DNA of 64,000 nucleotides, taken from Amycolatopsis sp. FDAARGOS 1241 (lineage in GTDB: Bacteria; Actinomycetota; Actinomycetes; Mycobacteriales; Pseudonocardiaceae). Location: contig NZ_CP069526.1 of the NCBI RefSeq assembly GCF_016889705.1, positions 5,518,001 through 5,582,000 on the forward strand, read 5' to 3'. Under the pieces are notes generated by a model. It ran no database searches. It saw only the letters and a program-made list of their open reading frames with translations, and was not told the origin of the DNA. Position numbers and translations under genes: made by a program. Shown here piece by piece: positions 51,836-61,199 of the stretch (positions are counted from its first letter, which is position 1; the number at the start of each line of letters is the position of its first letter).

Positions 51836-51898
51836 CACCCTCGGACATACGCCGGGGTACGTCCCTCGGCGCCCCTGCTCCCGACGAGGAGGCCCCCG

Positions 51899-52678
51899 TT
51901 GGCCGACGACGAGAAGGCGGTGCGCTACGACGTGGGTGACCACGTCGCGGTGCTCACGATCGACCGCACGTCCGCGCGCAACGCCCTGAGCACCGACGTC
52001 CTGCGCGGCCTGTGCGACGGGCTCGACCGGGCGGAAGCCGACGACGAGGTGCGCGCCGTGGTGCTGACGGGCGGGGCGAAGATCTTCGCCTCGGGCGCGG
52101 ACATCCGGGAGCTGCGCACGACCTCCCCCGCCGGCTACCTGCAGTCCGAACGGCTCGCGGCCTGGGCGCGCTTCGGCCGCTTTCCCAAACCGTCGGTCGC
52201 CGCCGTCGCCGGGTACGCCCTCGGTGGCGGCTGCGAGCTGGCGATGTCGTGCGACTTCGTCGTCGCCGCGGATTCGGCGACCTTCGGGCAGCCCGAGATC
52301 CGGCTGGGCATCCTGCCCGGTGCCGGCGGTACGCAGCGGTGGGCCCGGGTGGCGGGCCGGTTCCGCGCGGCCGAGCTCGTGCTCGCCGCCCGCACGGTGG
52401 ACGCGTGGACGGCGCGGGAGTACGGGCTGGTTTCCCACGTCGTTCCGGCGGAACGCGTGGTGGCGGCGGGGATCGCGCTCGCCGGGGAAGTCGCGGCGTT
52501 CGGCCCGGTCGCGGCGCGGCTGTCGAAGGCGGCGGTGCGCGCCTCGGAGGAGCTGCCGCTGGCCGGCGGCTTGGAGCACGAGCGCGCGTTGCTGGGCACC
52601 TTGCTGTCCACAGAGGACCACTTCGAGGGAATCGACGCGTTTCTGGAGAAGCGCGCGCCGCGTTTCACCGGACGATGA
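51899..52678 (+). CDS. Enoyl-CoA hydratase
   Basis: A 259-residue classical crotonase: IDRTSARNALSTDVLRGL, first oxyanion block KIFASGADIREL, second AGYALGGGCELAMSCDFVVAADSATFGQPEIRLGILPGAGGTQRWARVAG, where both catalytic glutamates are in their usual places. It hydrates trans-2-enoyl-CoA. TTG 51899 is chosen because GAGGAGG is six bases upstream. It is divergent from livK and starts a three-gene operon whose promoter shares an operator with the 22-gene run, so it probably works in the same pathway. Confidence 0.92.
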   Translation: MADDEKAVRYDVGDHVAVLTIDRTSARNALSTDVLRGLCDGLDRAEADDEVRAVVLTGGAKIFASGADIRELRTTSPAGYLQSERLAAWARFGRFPKPSVAAVAGYALGGGCELAMSCDFVVAADSATFGQPEIRLGILPGAGGTQRWARVAGRFRAAELVLAARTVDAWTAREYGLVSHVVPAERVVAAGIALAGEVAAFGPVAARLSKAAVRASEELPLAGGLEHERALLGTLLSTEDHFEGIDAFLEKRAPRFTGR

Positions 52679-52692
52679 GGAGACCGGCACCG

Positions 52693-53340
52693 ATGAGCGA
52701 GTTCGTGTTCGAGGACCCGGGTGCGGGCCGGCGGCTGGGCGAGGACGTCCGCACCGCGCTGGCGAAGGAGATCCGCGCATGGCGCCGGGCGGCACCGGGC
52801 GCGGTCCTGCTGCGCGTGCTGGGCGACGCGTGGCACCACGCGCCGGAAGTCGGCTCGGCGCCGCTGGACCGGGACCGCGTCGCAGCCGGCTACCAGGCCC
52901 TGGTCAAAGATCTCTTCGGACTGGCCTGCCCCGTGGTCGCCGCGCTCGACGGGGAAGTGAGCGGTTTCGGGCTGGCGCTCGCGCTGGCGGCCGACGTCCG
53001 GCTCGCCACCGCGCGCACGACGCTCGCGGTCGGCGACCTCAAGGCCGCCGCGCTGCTCGGAGGGACCGGGTGGTTGCTCGGCCGGGCAGCCGGTACCGGA
53101 ACGTTCGCCCAGCTCGCGTGGACCGGCGAGACGCTGCCGGCCGGCGAAGCCGCCCGCCGTGGCCTGCTGAGCCCGGGTGACGGCGACGCGGCCCGGGCGC
53201 TGGCGGACCGGCTCGCGGCGGATCCCGCGGGGTCGTCGGCGTTGAAACGCGCGCTGTCCACCCGCCAGCGCGGCGAACTGGAAACCGTGCTGGCGTACGA
53301 GTCCTGGCTGGCCGACGTCGCCGCCGGCGGTGCCGGATGA
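52693..53340 (+). CDS. Diverged enoyl-CoA hydratase/isomerase family protein
   Basis: A 215-residue crotonase-like protein. The second oxyanion region (VVAALDGEVSGFGLALALAADVRLATARTTLAVGDLKAAALLGGTGWLLGRAAG) and C-terminal helices (GEAARRGLLSPGD) are recognisable. The first part is short and the catalytic glutamates of hydratases are absent, so it may catalyse another crotonase reaction or be a non-catalytic partner. It follows the true hydratase by 14 nt; ATG 52675, overlapping that gene's stop, is an alternative start. The stop overlaps the NTF2-like gene by 4 nt. Confidence 0.8.
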   Translation: MSEFVFEDPGAGRRLGEDVRTALAKEIRAWRRAAPGAVLLRVLGDAWHHAPEVGSAPLDRDRVAAGYQALVKDLFGLACPVVAALDGEVSGFGLALALAADVRLATARTTLAVGDLKAAALLGGTGWLLGRAAGTGTFAQLAWTGETLPAGEAARRGLLSPGDGDAARALADRLAADPAGSSALKRALSTRQRGELETVLAYESWLADVAAGGAG

Positions 53341-53825
53341 GCGACCTGCTGCCGGAACCCGGCTGGGCCAGCGCGGTGGGCCAGGTTTCGCTGCCCGAGC
53401 CGGTGCCCGGCGCGATCGCCGACCGCCTGCTGGCCGGTGAGCTGATCGCCCGCTACGGCTGGGCCTACGACGAACGCGACCGCGCGGCGCTGGCGGCCTG
53501 CTTCACCCCCGACGGTGTGTGGCAGGGCGTGCTCATGGGCCGCGACCGCGTCGACCCGATCCGCGGCGCCGACGCGATCGCCGCCTGGCTCGCCGGCTTC
53601 TGGCCCGCCCAGACCGACCAGCGCCGCCACGTCTTCACCAACGTCGTGGTTGGCGAACCCACCGGCGGCTCGGTGGTCGCCCACGCGTACTTGCTGCTGC
53701 TGAGCAGCCACGACGGCACCACCACCCCGGTGTCCGCCGGCCCGTACCGCTTCACGCTGCGCCGCACCGACCGCGGCCTCTGGCGCATCGCCCACCTGGA
53801 AGCGGGCTTCGACGCACCGTTCTGA
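53337..53825 (+). CDS. Nuclear transport factor 2 (SnoaL-like) family protein
   Basis: A 162-residue NTF2-fold protein with ADRLLAGELIARYGWAYDERDRAALAACFTPDGVW (helices and the first strand), IRGADAIAAWLAGFW, the AQTDQRRHVFTNVVV block also present in the protein at 6945-7355, and a final strand GLWRIAHLEAGFDAPF. The first 25 residues are an extension. ATG 53337 overlaps the preceding stop by 4 nt. It is the last gene of the divergent operon. The role is unknown; related folds catalyse isomerisation or dehydration. Confidence 0.83.
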   Translation: MSDLLPEPGWASAVGQVSLPEPVPGAIADRLLAGELIARYGWAYDERDRAALAACFTPDGVWQGVLMGRDRVDPIRGADAIAAWLAGFWPAQTDQRRHVFTNVVVGEPTGGSVVAHAYLLLLSSHDGTTTPVSAGPYRFTLRRTDRGLWRIAHLEAGFDAPF

Positions 53826-53924
53826 CGAGCGGGAAAGGCGTGACGGCACAAGCAAAACGCGGGGCAAGGAAACTACGATGGCCACCGCACTCGCGGCCCT
53901 GCCCAGCTCTCGGCAACTGCCGCG

Positions 53925-54401
53925 CAGCTCGCATCGTGAGCAGCACGACGCGCTCGCTCGCGCGGAGACACGCGCGATCGTGCAGGCCGGCAGTGATCCT
54001 CCGCGTTCCCAGGGTGTCGAGCAGGTCGGCGCACGCCGCGGCGGTCGGTTCACCCGATGCAGTCCACTTGGCGATTTTCGTGCCGGTGAACACGGACCTC
54101 AACAGCTCGGTCGGTTGGACAACATGGTGTCGGCGCCGATGTCGTTCACACCGGCCTGTCGTGGTCGGTCGCCGGAGAAGCCGATTCCGTGCTCGTCCAG
54201 CAGCAGCGAGCCCTGCCACAGGAGCTTCACCTCGGCCGGTTTCATCGCTGTGGCGGCCGACGTGGTCGCGGCGCCGGGTGCGGCTTGCGCCGGCGGACCT
54301 GCCGAGTCCGAAGGATCGGAGGAAGCCCGCTCACCGGTGGTTCGCATGCCGGTGAAGCCCACCGCCACCGCGATGCCCAGCACCAGGATGGTCGCGCTCA
54401 C
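53925..54401 (-). pseudogene. Frameshifted small secreted/membrane protein of unknown family
   Basis: On the minus strand a frame from 54401 reads SATILVLGIAVAVGFTGMRTTG (signal or membrane segment), an Ala/Pro linker, then PAEVKLLWQGSLLLDEHGIGFSGDRP and NDIGADTML before derailing. An adjacent frame carries on from about 54120 with QPTELLRSVFTGTKIAKWT, GEPTAAACADLLDTLGTRRI and ERVVLLTMRA (to about 53925). The two pieces read as one protein, so a one- or two-base shift near 54120 has broken the gene. The upstream end is uncertain. Confidence 0.5.
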
Positions 54402-55173
54402 CCCTGCGGGACCTTCTCGTCGACGCTGACCAGCCTGGCGATCGAAAACAGGACGAAAGTGCTACTCCGATCATGATGACCTCGGTTGAGGTCACTGCAC
54501 TGCCCCTCATCTCAGCCGCGTCGGAGACCCGCGGCCACCGCAGGTGCCGCTCCACCGCCGGTTCGTGGCCGTCCAGCTCGGCCCAGACGACGCAATCGAT
54601 GGTCGTGCGGATGGCGGACTCCGGGACGAGATCGAGGTGCCTTCGCCTGCTCGGCGTGGCGGAGGCCGACGAGACGGGTACGGCTCCGACTGGCTCGGCT
54701 GCCTCCTCGCCGGCACCTACGGGCAGACCCTTCTCCGCTGCCGGCACCCTGACGACGCGTCCGAAGTGGAGGATCAGGCGCCGGGCCTCGCTTCGCCGGC
54801 CCCGGCGCGCTCGGCCGCGCCGACTCCACCCGTCGACTCCACTGTGGACGGATATGCCGCGCACGCGGAGCGCGTCACCGCCCGCTGCGGACCACCGCCG
54901 CGCCGGAGGACCACGCGGGCGTGTTCGGCCACCTGGCGGATCCGGTCGCCGCGCGGGTCGTGACGGGGGCGGTGCTCGACACCGACGGCGCCCGCGCACC
55001 CGTCAGCGCGGCGCCGATGCCCGAAGTGCAGACCTGATTCCCGCAGCGTACGGGGCTGTGGCGCACGCTTGCCGGGCGCGCGAGGGCGGTGCTATACGTG
55101 AAGTCGCGTCACCTGGCGGTCAGGGAGGCAAGCCGGCGAATGCACTGTCGCCGGCGGCGCGAAGGAGGAATGG
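54402..55173. other. Intergenic region before the LuxR genes, no confident gene
   Basis: Several overlapping open frames exist but none has a convincing start or composition throughout. A plus-strand piece from about 54900 to 55037 (DHAGVFGHLADPVAARVVTGAVLDTDGARAPV) looks protein-like and may be the tail of a lost gene. The last 60 bp contain the ribosome-binding site of the LuxR gene. Confidence 0.35.
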
Positions 55174-57963
55174 GTGGCCAGACCGGGTCCTCCCGCACTC
55201 CTCGGCCGAGCCCGTGAGCTCGCGCTCCTCGACCGGCTGATCGAAGACGTGCGCAAGGGCCGCAGCTCGGTTCTCGTGGTGCGGGGCGAACCAGGCGTCG
55301 GGAAGACGGCTCTGCTCAACCACGTCACCGCCACCGCCTCGGACCTGAGAGTCGCTCAGATCTCCGGCGCAGAATCGGAGATGGAGCTGGCGTTCGCCGG
55401 TGTGCACCAGCTGTGCGCGCCGATGCTCGACCGCCTCGACGCCCTGCCAGCCCCGCAGCGCGAAGCGATCTCCACCGCGTTCGGGCTGCGCGAAGGCCGG
55501 CCGCCGGACCGGTTCCTCGTCGGGCTGGCCGCGCTGACGCTGCTGGCGGAGTCGGCCGCGAAACTGCCGCTCGTGTGTGTGGTCGACGACGTGCACTGGC
55601 TCGACAGCGCGTCGGTGCAGACCCTTTCGCTCGTCGCGCGGCGGCTCGGCGCCGACCCGATCGCGATGATCTTCGCCGTGCGCGAGAGCGAGGACAAGCG
55701 CGAGCTCGAAGGCCTCGACGGCTTTCCCGAGCTCGTGCTCACCGGCCTCGGAGACCGGCACTCCCGGCTGTTGCTGGGGACGGCGCTGCCCGGACGGATG
55801 GACGACCGCGTGCGCGAACGCATCCTCGCCGAGGCGCGGGGCAACCCGCTGGCGCTGCTGGAGCTGCCGCGCGACCGCCCGCCTGCCGCGCTGGCCGGCG
55901 GCTACAGCCTGGTCGGCGGCGACCGGCCGCTGCTCGGGCGCGTCGAACGCAGCTTCGCCGCCCAGCTGCAGACGCTGCCGTCCGACACCCGCCTGCTGCT
56001 GCTCGTGGCGGCCGCCGACCCGGTGGGAGAAGCCGCGCTGCTGTGGCGTGCCGCCGCCCGCCTCGGGCTCGGCGTCGAAGCCGCCGAGCCCGCCGAGACG
56101 GCCGAGCTGATCAGCTTCGGCACGCGCGTGCGGTTCCGGCACGCGCTGGTCCGCTCCGCCGTGTACCACTCGGCGAGCCTGCGTGACCGTCGGCGCGTGC
56201 ACGGAGCGCTCGCCGGGGCCATCGACCCGCGCGTCGACAGCGAGCACCGGGCGTGGCACCGCGCCCAGGCCGCGGCCGGCCCGTCCGAGGAGATCGCGGC
56301 GGAGCTGGAGCACTCCGCGGACCGGGCCCGGGCGCGCGGCGGGATCGCGGCTGCCGCGGCGTTCCTCGCTCACGCCACCGATCTGACGCCCGAGCCCGAG
56401 GATCGCGCGCGCCGCGCCCTGGCCGCGGCGCAGGCCAAGCTCGACGCGGGCGCGCCCGGCGCGGCGCTGGCCCTGCTCGCCGTCGCCGAGGCGGCGCGGA
56501 CCGACGAACTGCAACGCGCGAGGATCGACCTGTTGCGCGCCCAGATCGCGTTCGCCCGCCACCGCGGCCGCGACGCGCCGGCGCTGCTGCTCGACGCCGC
56601 GCGCCGCCTGCGCGACCTCGATCCGGAGCTCTCGCGCGAGACCTACCTCGAGGCGCTGATGTCGTCGGTGTTCGCGGGCCGTTTCGCGGGGAGCGAGGAG
56701 GACGGGCCCGACGGTGTCGCCCGCGCCGCGCTGGCCGCACCCCCGGCCCCAGACCCCCCGCGGGCGGTGGACCTGTTGCTCGACGCGCTGGTCAAGCGCT
56801 TCACCGCCGGGTACGTGGCCGCCGCGCCGCAGCTGCTCGAGGCGGCGCGGGAGTTCCGTCGTGAGGACGATGAAGACGTCGCCGCTCCACGCTGGTACGG
56901 CATCGTCGGCCGCATCGCGCTCGAGCTGTGGGACAAGGACTCCTGGGACGAGCTGGCCGCCAAGCAGGTGGAGATCCTGCGCAGCGAGGGCGCCCTCACG
57001 CTGCTACCGGTCGCACTCGTCTACCGCGCCGGCGTGGGCGTGCACGCCGGCCGCTTCGACGAGGCCGACGCCCTGCTGCAGGAGGCCACGGCGATCAACA
57101 ACGCCGTGGGCGCTCACCCGCCGCTCGACGTCCAGCCCGTGCTGGCCGCCCACCGCGGCGAACAGGAGCGGACGCTGCGGATGGTGCGCGAGATCCGCCG
57201 GCGGGCGACCGTGCGCAACGAGGGGCGCGTCATCCCCGTGATCCAATACGCGTTGTCCGTGCTGCACAACGGACTCGGCCAGTGGCGTGATGCGCTGGCG
57301 GCCACTGGGCTCGCACTGGAACACGAAGATCTCGGCCTGTTTGGATACCTGCTGTTCGAGCGCGTCGAAGCGGCCGTGCACAGCGGGGAGCCGGAGCTCG
57401 CGGCGGAGTCGCTGCGCGTGCTCGTGACGCGCGCAGAAGCGAGCGGTACCGAACTCGCACTGGGCGTCGCGGCCCGCTCCCGCGCGCTGCTCGCCACGGG
57501 CGCCGAAGCCGACACGCTCTACCGCGCCGCGCTCGCGCACCTCGGCCGCCGCCGCACCGACCCCATGTTCGCCCGCGCGCAGCTCGTCTACGGCGAGTGG
57601 CTGCGGGGCGAGGGCCGGCTGGCCGAGGCTGCCGACCAGCTCAAACACGCCCACGACGTCTTCACCCGCATCGGTGCCACGGCGTTCGCCGAGCGCGCCC
57701 GCAAGGAGCTCGTGGGAGCGGGCGAACCGATGCGCGCCCCGGCCGTGGCCGTCTCGGACGCGCTGACCGGTCAGGAGTCCCACATCGCGCGGCTGGCCGC
57801 CGACGGCCACACGAACCAGGAGATCGCCGCGCAGCTTTTCCTCAGTCCCCGCACCGTCGAATGGCACCTGGGCAAGATTTTCGCCAAGCTCGGCATCACC
57901 TCGCGCCGGGGCCTGCCGGCCGCGTTGTCGGCCCGCGGCGCGCAACCGCAGTCCGAAACGTGA
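55174..57963 (+). CDS. LuxR family large ATP-binding regulator (LAL type)
   Basis: A 929-residue regulator. N-terminal AAA domain: Walker A VVRGEPGVGKTALL (about residues 35-48) and Walker B LPLVCVVDDVHWLD (about 129-142). A long TPR-like helical middle follows, with repeated Ala/Leu-rich helices (for example RRALAAAQAKLDAGAPGAALALLAVAEAA). The C-terminal LuxR helix-turn-helix is LTGQESHIARLAADGHTNQEIAAQLFLSPRTVEWHLGKIFAKLGITSRRGL. LAL proteins activate antibiotic or catabolic operons on binding ATP and a ligand. The start is GTG at 55174 with AAGGAGG. It stands beside a second LAL gene, but no obvious target cluster is adjacent. Confidence 0.92.
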   Translation: MARPGPPALLGRARELALLDRLIEDVRKGRSSVLVVRGEPGVGKTALLNHVTATASDLRVAQISGAESEMELAFAGVHQLCAPMLDRLDALPAPQREAISTAFGLREGRPPDRFLVGLAALTLLAESAAKLPLVCVVDDVHWLDSASVQTLSLVARRLGADPIAMIFAVRESEDKRELEGLDGFPELVLTGLGDRHSRLLLGTALPGRMDDRVRERILAEARGNPLALLELPRDRPPAALAGGYSLVGGDRPLLGRVERSFAAQLQTLPSDTRLLLLVAAADPVGEAALLWRAAARLGLGVEAAEPAETAELISFGTRVRFRHALVRSAVYHSASLRDRRRVHGALAGAIDPRVDSEHRAWHRAQAAAGPSEEIAAELEHSADRARARGGIAAAAAFLAHATDLTPEPEDRARRALAAAQAKLDAGAPGAALALLAVAEAARTDELQRARIDLLRAQIAFARHRGRDAPALLLDAARRLRDLDPELSRETYLEALMSSVFAGRFAGSEEDGPDGVARAALAAPPAPDPPRAVDLLLDALVKRFTAGYVAAAPQLLEAAREFRREDDEDVAAPRWYGIVGRIALELWDKDSWDELAAKQVEILRSEGALTLLPVALVYRAGVGVHAGRFDEADALLQEATAINNAVGAHPPLDVQPVLAAHRGEQERTLRMVREIRRRATVRNEGRVIPVIQYALSVLHNGLGQWRDALAATGLALEHEDLGLFGYLLFERVEAAVHSGEPELAAESLRVLVTRAEASGTELALGVAARSRALLATGAEADTLYRAALAHLGRRRTDPMFARAQLVYGEWLRGEGRLAEAADQLKHAHDVFTRIGATAFAERARKELVGAGEPMRAPAVAVSDALTGQESHIARLAADGHTNQEIAAQLFLSPRTVEWHLGKIFAKLGITSRRGLPAALSARGAQPQSET

Positions 57964-58122
57964 GGTTCCGCCGGGCTGTTCCAGGCTGACCGCTTCTCGG
58001 GCCCGCCCTCGCCTTCCAGTCCGGCCGGCCCAGCGTGAGCTACCTTGGTCGGGGGAGGTCGGAGTTCGCGTGACTGGGCAACAAGCCGCCGGTGACCACC
58101 GCGGCGATTCCGGCGTGACCTC

Positions 58123-60813
58123 GTGACGGGCCCGCTCGGCCGCGAGCGAGAGCTGCAGGTGCTCACCGGCCTGGTGACCGGCCGAGGCGCAGTGCTTGTC
58201 GTACGCGGCGAAGCCGGCATCGGCAAGACGACCCTGGTCGAAGCCGCCCTCGCGCGAGCACCCGGGCCGCGGGTGATCCGCGTCCGCGGCGCGGAGACCG
58301 AGCGCGAGTTCGCCTACGCGGGCCTGCACCAGCTGGTGGCCTCCGGCACCGGGCGGCTGGCCGGACTGCCCGATCCCCAGCGGTCGGCGCTGAAGCGCGC
58401 GCTCGGGTTCGCCGACGGTCCCGCGCCGGATCCCGGGCTGGTCGCGGCCGGCGCCGGGGCGGTCCTGGCCGAGCAGGACCGGACCACGGTCTGGTTCTTG
58501 GACAACGCCCAGTGGCTGGACCACCCGTCGCTGCACGTCCTGGCGACGATCGCGCACCGGCCGCCGCCGGGCGTGGTCATCGTGTTCGCCGCGCGGGAGG
58601 TCCCGGCGCGGCTGGCAGCGCTGCCGGACCTGCCGGTCGGCCCGCTCGCCGAGGAAGCCGCGTACGCACTGCTGACCACCGTGCTCCCGCAGCTGCTCGA
58701 CCAGCGCGTCCGCCGCCGGATGGTCGCCGAAGCGCGGGGAAACCCGGTGGCGCTGGCCGGACTGCAGCTCGTGTTCACGCACACGGACCTCTCCGGCGGC
58801 TTCGGGCCCGCCGCCGTGCGCCCGATCGTCGACCAGCGAGAACGCGCCTTCGCCCGGCGGATCCGCGAGCTGCCGTGGCCGACGCGGCGGCTGCTGTTGC
58901 TCGCGGCCGCCGAGCCGACCGGGGATCCGGCGCTGCTGTGGCGGGCGGCGGCGATCCTCGGTGTTGACGAGTCCGCCGCGGCGGCGGCCGCGGGCCTGAT
59001 GACCGTCGACGGCGTCGTGCGGTTCCACCACCCGCTCGCGCGGCCCGCGACCTACCACTCGGCGCCGCTGGCCGGCCGGCGCCAGGTGCACCACGCACTG
59101 GCCGCCGCCCTCGGGAAGGGCGACCGCGACCAGCGCGCGTGGCACCGCGCGCAGGCGGCGACCGGTCCGTCCGAGGAGCTCGCGGCCGAGCTCGAAGACT
59201 CGGCCGGCAGCGCCCGTGCGCGCGGCGGGGCGGCCGCGGCGGCCGCGTTCCTCGCCCGGGCCGCGGACCTGACACCCGACCCCGCCCGCCGCGCCGACCG
59301 GCTCCTCACCGGCGCGCAGGCGAAACTCGACGCCGGCGAGCCCGCCGCGGCCGCGCGACTCGTCGTCCTCGCGCGGGCGCTGGAGCCGGCCCGGTTGCCG
59401 GCGGCGCGCGCCGACTTGATCTTCGCGAAGGCGAGGTGGTTCACGGAGCCGGCGGGCGAAGCCGCCGCGGCTCTCGTGGCGGCCGCCGACGGGCTGGCCG
59501 GCCTCGACCCGGGCCTGGCCCGGGAGACCTACCTCGAAGCGCTGACCGCGGCGATCTTCGCCGGCGACGTGGCGGGCGGCGACACCCGGCCCGTGCGCGC
59601 GGTGGCGTTGGCCGCCAAGGGCGCGCCACCCTCGGCCCAGCCGCCCCGGCCGGTGGACCTGCTGCTGCACGGCCTGGTCGTCCGGTTCACCGACGGCTAC
59701 GCGGCCGCCGTTCCCCTGCTGCGCGAGGCACTGGGCAAGTTCCGGGCGGCGGGCGCCGCCGACATTCGGTGGGCCTGGCTGTGCGCGAACCTCGCGCACG
59801 ACCTGTTCGACTGCGACGGCATCGTGTTCTGGGCCGCGCACCAGGTGGAGCTGCTGCGGGCGACGGGTGCGCTGGGACTGCTGCCGAGGGCGCTCGGCTA
59901 CCTGGGCCACGTGCAGGCGAGCAGGGGCCGGATGGCCGAATCCGCCGCGTCGCTGGCCGAGGCCGACGCCATCACCATCGCGACGGGGGCACCGCCGCGG
60001 CAGTTCGTCGAGCCGTTCATCGCCGCGTTCCGCGGTGCTGAAAAGCCGGCCGTGGAACTCGTGCGGGAGGCCGCCGAGCGCGCGATCCGGCAACGGCAGG
60101 GCGCGGCGCTGCGCGTGGTGCGGTTTTCGGAAGCGTTGCTGCACAACGGACTCGGGCAGTACCGCGCGGCGCTGGCCGCGGCCCGGTCGGCCGCGGAAGA
60201 CGACGACGACCTCGGGACCGTCGGCGTGGCGCTCGTCGAACTCGTCGAGGCCGCCGTGCGGTGCGACGAACCGGAAACCGCGGCCGACGCGCTCACCCGG
60301 CTTGTGGAACGGACGGAGGCGAGCGGCACCGAGTTCGCCCGGGGCGTCACGGACCGGTCGCGGGCGTTGGTGAGCGCCGGCGCGGAAGCGGAGGCGCTGT
60401 ACCGCTCGGCGCTGGCGCACCTCGCCCTCGGCGGTGATGCGCTGTGGCTCGCCCGTACCCACCTGATCCACGGCGAGTGGCTGCGGCGCGGCGGGCGCCG
60501 CATCGACGCCCGCACCGAACTGCGGCTCGCGGCGGACCTGTTCACGCGCATCGGCGCCAAGGCCTTCGCCGACCGCGCTCACCGCGAACTCCTGGCCACG
60601 GCCGAAACCGTGAAACCCGCCGAAGACGAGGGCCCGCTCACGACTCACGAAGCGTTCATCGCCAGGCTGGCCCGCGACGGCCTCACCAACCGCGAGATCG
60701 CCGCGCGGCTGGTGCTGAGCCCGCGCACGGTCGAATGGCACCTGAGCAAGATCTTCACGAAGCTGGGCATCACGTCACGGCGTCAGCTGAGGACCGCGCT
60801 GTCGGACGGCTGA
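58123..60813 (+). CDS. LuxR family large ATP-binding regulator (LAL type), tandem paralogue
   Basis: An 896-residue regulator collinear with its upstream neighbour. Walker A is VVRGEAGIGKTTLV (about residues 26-39). The Walker B region reads TTVWFLDNAQWLD, where the second Asp of the usual D-D is replaced by Asn, so ATP hydrolysis may be weak. The C-terminal LuxR HTH is THEAFIARLARDGLTNREIAARLVLSPRTVEWHLSKIFTKLGITSRRQL. The start is GTG at 58123 with no strong ribosome-binding site, 159 bp after the first gene's stop; coupling or a weak promoter is possible. The two genes arose by tandem duplication. Confidence 0.9.
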   Translation: MTGPLGRERELQVLTGLVTGRGAVLVVRGEAGIGKTTLVEAALARAPGPRVIRVRGAETEREFAYAGLHQLVASGTGRLAGLPDPQRSALKRALGFADGPAPDPGLVAAGAGAVLAEQDRTTVWFLDNAQWLDHPSLHVLATIAHRPPPGVVIVFAAREVPARLAALPDLPVGPLAEEAAYALLTTVLPQLLDQRVRRRMVAEARGNPVALAGLQLVFTHTDLSGGFGPAAVRPIVDQRERAFARRIRELPWPTRRLLLLAAAEPTGDPALLWRAAAILGVDESAAAAAAGLMTVDGVVRFHHPLARPATYHSAPLAGRRQVHHALAAALGKGDRDQRAWHRAQAATGPSEELAAELEDSAGSARARGGAAAAAAFLARAADLTPDPARRADRLLTGAQAKLDAGEPAAAARLVVLARALEPARLPAARADLIFAKARWFTEPAGEAAAALVAAADGLAGLDPGLARETYLEALTAAIFAGDVAGGDTRPVRAVALAAKGAPPSAQPPRPVDLLLHGLVVRFTDGYAAAVPLLREALGKFRAAGAADIRWAWLCANLAHDLFDCDGIVFWAAHQVELLRATGALGLLPRALGYLGHVQASRGRMAESAASLAEADAITIATGAPPRQFVEPFIAAFRGAEKPAVELVREAAERAIRQRQGAALRVVRFSEALLHNGLGQYRAALAAARSAAEDDDDLGTVGVALVELVEAAVRCDEPETAADALTRLVERTEASGTEFARGVTDRSRALVSAGAEAEALYRSALAHLALGGDALWLARTHLIHGEWLRRGGRRIDARTELRLAADLFTRIGAKAFADRAHRELLATAETVKPAEDEGPLTTHEAFIARLARDGLTNREIAARLVLSPRTVEWHLSKIFTKLGITSRRQLRTALSDG

Positions 60814-61199
60814 GCCGGCTTCGGTTGCGCGGCAAACGTTTCCCCGTGGTGCTCCGCACGGTTGACGCACACCACAGTGCGCGGTCGCCGGGCGGCTCGA
60901 CGGCTCACCAGTCCGGGTCACCGGTGGACATGGCTCGCTCCTTCCGCTTCGGCCGGCTTCCACCGCGACGGGGAACCCACTGCTCGCGCGGGGTCCGGGA
61001 CAGGCAGACGTCCACACCGCGGCTTGCCTCCAGTCAACCGGAAGCGCGGTCCCGCGACGCCCGGGAGAACCCCGGGTCCCGGGCGACCCGGGAGGGCCGC
61101 GCCCATCCGACCGGGGTACGGGCCCGGGGTCGTACCGGGTGCGTCGGCCACCCGGGGATGCGACAGTTGGACCAGACCACTACGAGAGGGGCTCCGCGC
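60814..61199. other. Intergenic region, CCCGGG-rich, no gene seen
   Basis: Many CCCGGG/CCGGGG runs between 61040 and 61160 could fold into several hairpins; the clearest is annotated at 61115-61136. No reading frame has a convincing start. It separates the second LuxR gene from the small ORF at 61200. Confidence 0.4.
61115..61136. repeat. Inverted repeat upstream of the small ORF
   Basis: GGTACG (61115-61120) and CGTACC (61131-61136) flank GGCCCGGGGT, with extra CC/GG pairing outside the arms. It lies about 65 bp upstream of the ATG at 61200 and could be an operator or an RNA hairpin. Confidence 0.35.

Noticed and set aside
57004..60741. Very long open frame on the minus strand opposite the LuxR genes
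   Set aside because: It mirrors the GC-rich third-position pattern of the true plus-strand genes and its Arg/Gly/His-rich product has no recognisable domain.
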